Part shown: positions 55,467 through 64,000 of the stretch, piece by piece
How the letters are laid out: each line of letters starts with the position of its first letter
Position numbering within the stretch: the first letter of the stretch is position 1
Assembly (NCBI GenBank): GCA_032622095.1
Contig: CP136068.1
Coordinates: 5,247,314 to 5,311,313 of the forward strand
Direction: 5' to 3'
Source: Siphonodentalium dalli
Lineage: Eukaryota > Mollusca > Scaphopoda > Gadilida > Siphonodentaliidae
Length of the DNA: 64,000 nucleotides
Notes under the pieces: generated by a model
The model's database searches: none
The model's input: the letters and a program-made list of their open reading frames with translations, nothing else
Told to the model about the DNA's origin: nothing
Translations under genes and position numbers: made by a program

Positions 55467-56681
55467 CCACAAATCAGGCGCGTAGCTAGGATCCCCAAAT
55501 AGGGGGGGGCCTAATCATTATATAGGGGGGTCCAAGCACGATATGCCGAAGGCATATCCCGAAGGCCGCAGGCCTGAGATGGGGGAGGGTCCGGGAGGGG
55601 ATGTCCCCCTCCCGAGAGTGGATTTTTTTTTTAATGTTCAGTGCTCTGAGAGCGAATTTGGCGCCTCTTTATGCATTGCTGGTGTCTTTTCTATCAGAGG
55701 AATCAAAAGAACTTTTCAACATCCATATGACACCCCAATAACGAATTCAGGGTATCTAATTCTGCTAGATCATATAATTCACGGTAGTTTCAATCCAAAC
55801 TCCAGGCGTGTTACCACTACAATAAGGATACTATCAAAGAATTTCTTACATACATCATCCCCCCCCCCCCCCCCCCCCCCGGAGTCATCGGATTTATTCA
55901 TGGATGAAGCCGGCTAATCGTTTTACGAGTCTACCCTCTCATGGTGCTCGGTTTACGGGCGAGTCCCTCGCAACAACTATGGTATGAATTCACTTGTCGA
56001 AGTGACTTCTTACCATATTTGTTGAGGCGGACATACTAGTATGAACGAGGAATACCATAGTCACCATATTATGCTTTATACGTCTTAGATATGTGGAATG
56101 ATCTCAGCCAGAACACATTAAGTTATTCTGGTCTATTGACGGAAACATGATCATGGTTAGTCGTGATCATTTAGTCGAGGTTGAAATAGACTTAAAGCCG
56201 CCAACGCCAGAACATTCAGCATGTTCCCCCTCAATACTCCAATTTTCCGGGTAGTGATATAAAAAACAAAACACTTTGTATGGACAATAATGACCAAACT
56301 CATGTATTAAGATATATATAAACGAAGTTATAACGAACTCATTTCGAGAATAAAAATGTCGGCTGCACCTATATAATGCGCACGAGTGTAGACTATAAAC
56401 TATATCTGATCCTACGGAGGATAACATAGGTTTTGATATGCGATCTTTATCTGTTTTTAGTGATTTTATATGAAGGGTAATAGCTCTATAAATAATGTTC
56501 TTGACGAAATAACGGCGATTTGTATGAGAAATTTCAACACCACAATAGATCAACTCTGGAGAAATATAAGTCAAATTCTTCCCTTAGGTGGGTGGGTATG
56601 GTGGTATGTCCGTTATTTCGTCAAAAAAAAAACCTTCAAATATCTCCGTTATTTAGTTACTAAAAATATTTTCTTAGTTTA

Positions 56682-56759
56682 GATCACATATCAAAATGAG
56701 AGGATATGGTGACCCCGTTTTCATGGGATTACCATATTCTCTCATTTTGATATATGATC
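56682..56759. repeat. Hairpin inside the hAT element
   Basis: Arms 56,682-56,710 and 56,731-56,759 are inverted with two mismatches in 29. It lies downstream of the transposase stop and could be a terminator-like structure or a nested tiny foldback. Confidence 0.75.
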
Positions 56760-56974
56760 CTGTATGATCCTGCCTCTATTGAGCTACGAGTGACTCCTGA
56801 GACGAGGATCTCATATTATATGATACCCTATCGGCCTATACTATATACGGAGGATCACATATTGTTTCATATCTACACCGTGCGCATGGCCTGAAATGTC
56901 ACAGTCCTTAATAAGACGACCAAAACTGGCTGAGCGTGAATTGGCGGATGCACTTGATAACGATGGCTGAGTAT

Positions 56975-59358
56975 TCAGAAGACAAGTCGACGCGGCTTCA
57001 GCTTAAACTCGTCAACGATGGCATCGTGATCAAGGGTATCAGCCAATTCATGATCAAACGAAAGCAGTGATAAACTCGATAACCGCGTTGTTAACATGCT
57101 TGCGCGTGTTTTGGTCTTGATGCGATTCATTGTGGAAAACATCCTCTCAACGCTGCAACTAGTCATTGGGTAACCATGTATGTGTATAATGAACGGAAAC
57201 TAGGGAATGTATCTGGACCAAGTATAGGAATAATCCCCAAAAGACAGTCGAACTCATCACCACGAGCAATTCGCCTGTCGATGAACTTTTGAAGTGTTGG
57301 TATTTCTGTATCGTCAAGTTCCACATTCGCTCGTTTGCAAATATCCGCGAGGAGACCAACTTGCAGAAAAGATGGAGATCCTGGTCTTAGAGCCATTTTA
57401 CTTTTCATCAATCCTGTTTGTACTTCACCGAATCTATTTTCGATCTCTGAGATAATAGTCTCCAGAGCACAAACCCATTGTCTCTTCAGTTTCTTGTCAA
57501 AATCAGAGATGCGATGACCACATCCTTCTAACATTACAGATTGGTCGAAATGAGACGGAATGTTTATCTTCCTTTTGCTTGCTGTTGGGTCCTTTTCGAT
57601 GCTGTATTTAGTGCATAATTCGTCAGACAGATTTTTAGTCTTCTTAAAGCCAACGTTCTCATCGTTTTTGAACGAAACAAGTGTTTCTTTTGCAATACAT
57701 ATCAAGTCAATCGTTGTATCAACTGTGTTTGTGACTTTCTGAAGGCTTTTCGTCGCTTGATCAGTGCATTGGAAGATCCTATTAAATGCGACCAACAGGA
57801 ACATAAATTCAGCGCTGCGGATTTGTGCAGATAGACCGCGTGCTTTAATGCGTGTTTCTGTTTGTGTGTCGTCCTTAAAAAAGTCCAGAGCCTCCGTAAT
57901 AACACAAAAGAGCCTAAGGACTCGATCGGCCGCGACGGATCTCGATGACCACCTGGTATCACATGAATGCGCCAATTCAAGTGGTGCTGAACCTGGCCGA
58001 AGTTCCTTCTGTAGGGAAACGAATTTCGCGTGCCTTTTAGAACCAGTAAAAAATGTGTCCAATTCATCCAGCACATCAAACAGTTGTTTCAACTCGACGT
58101 CACATTGGCAGGCAGCCGACATGACCAGGTTTAGTCGGTGACTATGGCAATGGGTATATATTGCGTTCGTGTAAGTTTTTTTCAGAGACGCCTGTACACC
58201 ATTTTTGCGACCCGACATGACATTTGTCCCATCGAATGATAACCCGACAAATTTCTGAGGATCAAGAGTGAATATTGCAAGTGTTTGTAGAATTTTCTCG
58301 CTTAACGAATCGGCACACAGACTTTCAGTTTCAACAAACCCCACGGCCCGTTCTTTTAGTGTTCCATCGTAATAATAACGAAGAGATATTCCAAGGATCT
58401 CCCTCTTCGATGCGTCTTTGCACTCATCTGCCATGATAGCATAATATTCGGCTTCTAACACCTCCTTCTTAATTCTGTTTAGAAGCACATTGGCTGCACA
58501 GTCTAGCAGATCGTTTTGAATGTCAGGACTTGTCATTTTGTCATTGTTTGGAAGGCTATCATATTTCTGCTTTAGTTCAGGTGAGAATTTGAAGATTAGT
58601 TGCAGTAGCTCAAGAAAATTCCCCTGATTGGCACTATCAGCGCTCTCGCGGTGGCCTCTTAAATGTATATCCTGTTGGGCACAGAATATTACTAAGTCCA
58701 GTATGCATTTTAGGACCTCTCTGTTTCTCTCGACGAACATCGAATGGGAGCCAACAGGATCTATCTGATTGACAATCGTGCCGCGACCGGAGTGAATACT
58801 GGACCGCATCTCTCTGAGGACCACAGCTGCGTCCTTATGTGCATTGGAAGAGTTGTGTTTTTCTAATTTATCGCCAATCTTTTCCCAATTTCGAAAACCA
58901 ACGTCTACAAATGCCTTCTCTTTCTCTTGTGGGGCAAAGAAGCGACACGGTTGACAAAAGACAGCATCTTTGCTGATGCTGTACTCAATCCACGAATACT
59001 TGGTGTACCATGATTTTGTGAAACATCTGTATTTGTCTGTTAACCGCGATGTTGGAAATGAACCCAGTACTGGTTGGCGTGGGGGTTCGGTTGGCGAAGT
59101 AGAAATATCATGGATATCGATATCAATGTTAGTAGTTGGAGTAGGCATATCGGCTTCGGGGCTCTCACTTCTCTCAATATCAATATTATCAATAATATCA
59201 TCGTTGGTAATCGATCCATTGATACTGGCTACAACGTTATTGGCATCGCGCTCAGTTGATGTGTCGGAATTGTGGTTCGTGACCTTTGAAAGAAAATTGT
59301 TTATGGTTGGTTGCCCAGCAGGCCGCGGCTTCATCGGAGGAGGAGGTTTTGTGCTCAT
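56975..59358 (-). pseudogene. hAT transposase (TTF zinc finger, ZMYM1-like), one frameshift
   Basis: Start chosen at ATG 59,358 (MSTKPPPPMKPRPAGQPTIN); the seven codons before it begin with TTG. Domains: proline-rich and acidic N-terminus (to ~100); TTF-type zinc finger around residues 110-190 with CQPCRFF and later H/H; DUF4371-like region from ~195; RNase H-like core with IMADECKD and SFDGTNVMSG; THCHSHRLNLV; SCDTRWSSR. The hAT C-terminal dimerisation motif SVERMFSTMNRIKTKTRASM lies in another frame (57,166-56,975). The frame break is at about 57,163-57,172. Cleaves at the element ends and joins to an 8-bp target. Everything else looks intact, so inactivation is recent or is a sequence error. 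Confidence 0.9.
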
Positions 59359-59768
59359 GACTTTACTATTCAATTTCAAACAAACCGTGCTAAATAGTTG
59401 TTTACCCTTGACCTTCTAAAAATAACAGTATTTGCAATTTACGGAAAAGGCAACGGATACGACGTAAACAAAATTCCGGTCGACGTCATAAACCAAATTC
59501 CGGTCGCGCCGTGCACACTGGAACGTAGATCAAGTTCCGACATACCTGCCGACGTCAAACACAAATTTACTATATTGAATATTGTATATTCGCGCTTGTA
59601 TAAATAGCAGATGATGGCGTTTAAATCTACATTTATATTGGTCAGTCGATGGCTATGATAATTAGATATGAAAGACTATTTTTTGGAATTTTGTTGGGGG
59701 GCACTGGAAATTTGGGGGGGGGGCACATGCCCCCCAGGACCCCCCGTAGCTACGCGCCTGCCACAGAT

Positions 59769-61900
59769 AGAGGTTCTTAAGAAACAGTCGGGTTTATAAA
59801 ATGAGTGTTTTAGGAAATTATTAGAGAGCTATGAGGGAATCATACACCTTCTGCCAATCAGAAGAGAGGATACTGGGGTGAAGGACAACAAAAGCACTTG
59901 TTGACTGGAATTTCAGACTCAAAGTTTTTGTTTTACATGTGTCCCTGAATCTACATCTGATGATGGGAGGCGGGGGTAATGAATTCCGCCATGTTCAAGC
60001 ATACAGTAAATCTCTGAAAATGACATGGTTAAAAAAACTTATAGATCCCTCAGTACTGACTACCTGGAAAACGATTCTATAAGATAACATTGACCAATAT
60101 GATAGGGACAAGTTTCTTCACCTTCATGATAATGCCAAAACGAAGAATACCTGTGTTTAGGGTAACCCGCCCGCCCCTACTCAAAACCTGCCGCCAAATT
60201 CCATTTTATCGTTTTTCAAAAATTTCCTCCGACTTCAGTGCCGACTTCATTTTATTTTTTTGTAATTAGGAATTCGCGACTACGGAATTAGCTTAAACAA
60301 GTAAACCATTTCCTTGCAAATATCATCAATTCACGAAAAACGGAAGTGCTGCCATTGTTGTTGTAGTATATTCGTATTCCCTCGTCATTGTTCGGCAAAC
60401 CTCGCCGATTTCTCGAAAGCGGAAACCAGAAAACACGCGATATGTATTAACTAGCAAATCGAAAGTAACCGGATATTTTGCCGATTGAATATGGCGGAAA
60501 CACTTCCGTGTGCGGATAGATCCTGCGTTTTAGCTATTAAACTTCACAAATGCGTTCATATGAATCAGAATAGAAACATGGCGCCTGTCAACTATAGCAC
60601 AGACATGTTGTCGTGCGTGAAACGGTACCACACGGATTCTGAACTGACAGAAAAGGACATAGTAATAAAATGTCAGATTATAAATAATTTTGTACGTCAC
60701 GTTCGCCTTGCCGCATGTATGTGCCATTTCCAATGGAGGAACTCTTGTTAAATTCACCTTCTGAGTTGAATATTTCGCAAAATTTCTTAGTATTCGAGTC
60801 GGTGGATAAACAAAATATCATAAGTGTCTTGTGTGGGAAATTGAACAGTAATATGTCCACTCGTAGGATTTGGCCTGGAGCTTCAGCGTGAACATAAACT
60901 GTTTAACTTCCAACACTAGACACTTATCTATTATATATTTTGGAAGATATGTGTGTGTGTGTGATCGCGATGAACTCGAAAACTGCCGGACGGATTGAGC
61001 CCAAACTTCCTATCTAAGGGTAAAATACCAGATGAAGTGGCATCGCATCGCTTCTGAGAACGTCAGAGCACCCATTCTACACCCCAAGTCACAAAAATTA
61101 CCGCCATTGGCACGGTGGGGTTAATCGCGTTGATAGTTAAAGAGCGTTCGTATCCGCAGTGTCGTCGATAAAGAGCGTATGTGTGTAATGTGATTATTTC
61201 GGCCAATTTGGCCGGTTACTTCATGTCTGTTTTTCATCTGACGTGTGTGTCGAATAAATGATGTGGAGGATTTATGTAAATGTTAGCCCAAACTACATTT
61301 CCAAGTAACGATGGTTTTGTTGTTTATTTTGTGGAATAATACCGCGTCAGATGAATTCAGCCCAAATATGTTAACAGTTGTCGTGTAAAACATTCGGCAG
61401 TAGGTTAGCGTTATTTAGTATTTGTGGATGTCCTTTAACATGGGGAAAATAGACTACTGCGCTTGAACGAGCATGTGAATTTGTCGTTTTTAATGTATAG
61501 CAACTTGATAATCAATAACAGAGGCATTCTCTGTCAAATATGGTCGCTCTATTTACGGTATTAATTGCGGAACTTTCTAAAGTAAACTACGCGTAAACGG
61601 ATACATACGTAAATTATAGAAGGTGTCGGAATCGGCCTAATCGCCCCAGGGCCAACTCGCCCCAGTCGACGTGTGTCAATTCGGTACCTACTATAACATG
61701 TACCCGAGAATGAGTCTGGCACAAATAAAATATGTATACGGGTGTTATATAGCGTTTTGTCCATTGTTTCTCAATGAATATTATTGAAATTTGGTGTATA
61801 TGTCCGGGCTGGGACATGATATACAACAACGTTTGAATTGTTTTTAAATTTACAAATTTGTTGATTTGATTCATTTTTTTTTTCGTTCTGAAAACACACT
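59769..61900. other. Intergenic, no gene assigned
   Basis: A plus-strand frame starting at ATG 60,491 (to 60,751) and short frames at 61,561-61,874 lack recognisable motifs. A TG microsatellite lies at about 60,951-60,964. The phrase 'aaaactgccggacggattga' near 60,980 is reminiscent of conserved ends of dispersed repeats, but no boundaries were found. Confidence 0.4.
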
Positions 61901-61918
61901 ATAAAGTGTATATAATAT

Positions 61919-62400
61919 AATAACGAACACGAGACATACATAATTTATAAACTGTTAACAAAAGATATCAAATTCAATACATGACAAAGATGACTCAGTG
62001 GAGTTTATAAAGTGAACATAAAAACATTGAGGTAAGAATATTTTTAAGGAATGCAACTTTATTTAATGATAATAAACACATAAATTAAAATAACAAACAT
62101 GAGACATACATAATTTATAAACTGTTAACAAAAGATATCAAACTCAATACATGTATACGTGAGTGTGATAAGAACTGTGATTTTAGACGGGTGGTGGCCC
62201 ATTCATATACTGAAGTTCATTAGTTGAGAGTTACTAATGAAGCACCATGATATTAACTTGTCTAAGGCTTACATTGAAATTTACTGGTTGAATGTTTATG
62301 AGGTCATGTGTAGCACTGCTATCGGTGTGAATACTGCTTGATTGGGACTCAGTGAAGTTTATAAAGTGAACATAAAAATATTAAGGTAAGAATCTTTTTA
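61919..62400 (+). repeat. Direct local duplication
   Basis: 'gagacatacataatttataa' with 'actgttaacaaaagatatca' occurs at about 61,931 and 62,101. 'gtttataaagtgaacataaa' with 'a(c/t)att(g/a)aggtaagaat' occurs at about 62,001 and 62,357. The second copy is split by ~190 bp of unrelated sequence. Confidence 0.75.
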
Positions 62401-63990
62401 AGCATTACCAAACCGTTTAGCACAGACCACAGTCCACTTCACTCATCCGATCATCACCAAACTTCATATTTATCTTGATATTGATCTATCAGATGAGAGC
62501 CATCAAATATTTTTTTAATTTCATAGGAAAAAATGGTCGCCAGTGGCCATATTGCATTTACATTATATGTTATCGCGTTATGTCGATATCTAGTATTACT
62601 TAGAAATTTCACCTTTCCAGATTCATAATTGCTCCATTGACTGTAACAGATGAAATTATTCCCCTCTTCGGATAGAGTATCACGGAAACTTTATTTTGTC
62701 AGACTGTCTGTATAATCACTGATTATATATGGCAATAATCTGTAATAAGATGTAGCACTATTTTATTTTATATTTACACGCAGTGCTGTTTTTATACAAC
62801 AATTATAATCCCCCCCTAGATCATCATGTGATCGACCATACATCGCGCGAGGACCTGGTTGAATTAAGGGGGGTTTTATGGATCACTTCTGTCCTCAAGC
62901 TAGATTATACTTATGACATTTAATGGCATGTTTCTAACGTGGAGGGTTAGATATGCTTGAGAAACCACCACTCTTTAATTCACACCAAGTTCTCAGCTGT
63001 CATGAACCCATAGCCATGATATATGGTTTATTTTATGTATACTAGTAATATAGTTATTTTCAGTACCTTTATATTCCAGTACTGTGTATAACAATGCATA
63101 TAAATTAATCCATGTATACATGTATATTGATTCAACGGATTCAGTGGTTTTGTCCATCAGTCTATCAAATTTTCGGGGAAAACATGGCCACAAGCAGTAC
63201 ACCCTGCTAAATTTCGAATTTGAATCAATTGGCGCACCCTGCAGCCAGCTTTTATTGGAGAACTTTTTCTCATATGGATATTTTGGGTCACCGCTAGATG
63301 TGAGCCATATTTTGTTCTCAAACTGTCCTTGTGAAGACATCACTGCCAGCGGTGATCTTCAATTTTACTATTTTTATGGCTAAATAATTTAGTTGATCCT
63401 ACAGACGACACCCCTTGTCCGATCGTCACCAGATTCCACAATGATCTTCTGGATAACCAGCGTGAGAGTAATCTAATTTTCCCGAATTTCGTTAAAAAAC
63501 ATTACCACAGGCAGCAATTTGGTATCTTACTCTTTGATCCTCTTTTGCATGACTGAATTGTTTAGCAACTGTACAGACATATCCCTCATCTGATAGTCAC
63601 CAAACTTCATATTGATCTTCGGGCTGACAACTAGATGGGAGCTATCGAATGCTTTGAATTTTTTTTGGAAAACATTGTCGCCAGCAGTCATCTTCTATTT
63701 TGTTTTTTATATACATGTATATCTCTTCATGCGGATAGCCAGTATTACGTAGGTACTTCAACTTTCCGCATTCCTGTCATCATTTGAAATATAAAAATTT
63801 ACCTGATACATGCACCCTTCAATTTTGTTTTCGTCGTATCTATTTTAATGACCCGCATGCTAATATTGATACAGATATATTTGTCAAACATTTCTTTGTA
63901 CAATATACAGGTATTTAGTTTGTAACTAAATCTAGAAATATATAATAGTAGCTGGTGGACCCGACTTCGTCCGGGATGTTCCCCTCTGAT
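62401..63990 (+). repeat. Diverged dispersed repeat units
   Basis: Three loosely similar units, near 62,400-62,590, 63,385-63,530 and 63,535-63,720, share 'gatcatcaccaaacttcata'-like, 'gatgagagccatcaaat'-like and 'aaaacattgtcgccagcagt'-like phrases. The design (species-unspecific core units of ~150-190 bp) is similar to families A-C but no ACGG tract is seen. No gene. Confidence 0.5.
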
Positions 63991-64000
63991 TTTCGGAGAA

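Larger units (their letters stand above)
55475..59760 (-). mobile_element. hAT DNA transposon, nearly complete
   Basis: A 4,286-bp element. Termini CAGGCGCGTAGCTA are identical and inverted over 14 bp. Flanking 8-mers are CCACAAAT (55,467-55,474) and CCACAGAT (59,761-59,768), one mismatch. GC-rich, G-run-containing subterminal regions occur at both ends (including 'ggggggggggcacatgcccc' and 'atatgccgaaggcatat'). One transposase gene is on the minus strand, starting ~400 bp from the right end. The left 1.5 kb is non-coding, with a C run at about 55,859-55,880 and an internal hairpin. Confidence 0.9.

Noticed and set aside
57163-57172. Programmed frameshift in the hAT transposase
   Set aside because: No slippery heptamer or downstream structure was recognised; a simple single-base lesion or sequence error is more likely.

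Overview
The window is animal nuclear DNA: AT-rich, intron-bearing where coding, and made mostly of nested transposable elements and tandem repeats. Several traits suggest a marine lophotrochozoan, most likely a mollusc. These are repeats with ~160-190 bp core monomers followed by a GACGGACGG-type tract (the architecture of bivalve 'pearl'/HINE elements), a CR1/L2-like LINE with a 2A-like motif, and an ARM-repeat exon of a kind I recall as expanded in molluscs. The taxon is inferred. No complete host gene is visible. No prokaryotic, CRISPR or operon features are present.

Layout. 0-7 kb: a foldback repeat, a 41-bp minisatellite and dispersed tandem-core elements (family A). 7-14 kb: possible small exons, other dispersed repeats, and a degenerate minisatellite split by a 1.09-kb hAT-like element with a perfect 8-bp target duplication. 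14-19 kb: a second family A composite, split by a 2.55-kb element flanked by TTAA. 19-24 kb: an inverted copy of the repeat at 9.7 kb, a 387-bp GC-rich MITE and a 1.76-kb hAT-like element. 24.4-28 kb: a decayed minus-strand LINE (2A-like motif, endonuclease, reverse transcriptase, C-terminal Cys/His region). 29.5 kb: a probable 5S rRNA pseudogene. 30-31 kb: exon-like segments with paralogues at 8 and 22 kb. 33-42 kb: two further tandem-core families (B and C) and a 2.19-kb element with ~155-bp terminal inverted repeats.

42.56-50.77 kb holds the most striking object: a young LTR element with two 467-bp LTRs differing at two positions, a 4-bp target duplication, a primer-binding site resembling the tRNA-Ser 3' end, a purine-rich tract, and a very long repeat-rich gag region with no recognisable protease, reverse transcriptase, RNase H or integrase. 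51-52.4 kb: a second member of the TCGAATC-rich hAT-like family. 53-55 kb: a minus-strand ARM exon whose 3' end and splice donor resemble neighbouring short repeats. 55.5-59.8 kb: a near-complete hAT transposon (TTF/ZMYM-type transposase) with terminal repeats, an 8-bp target duplication and one frameshift. 60-64 kb: unassigned sequence and short duplications.

The elements do not form a pathway. They record successive insertions, several of which can be ordered from the intact repeat units they interrupt.
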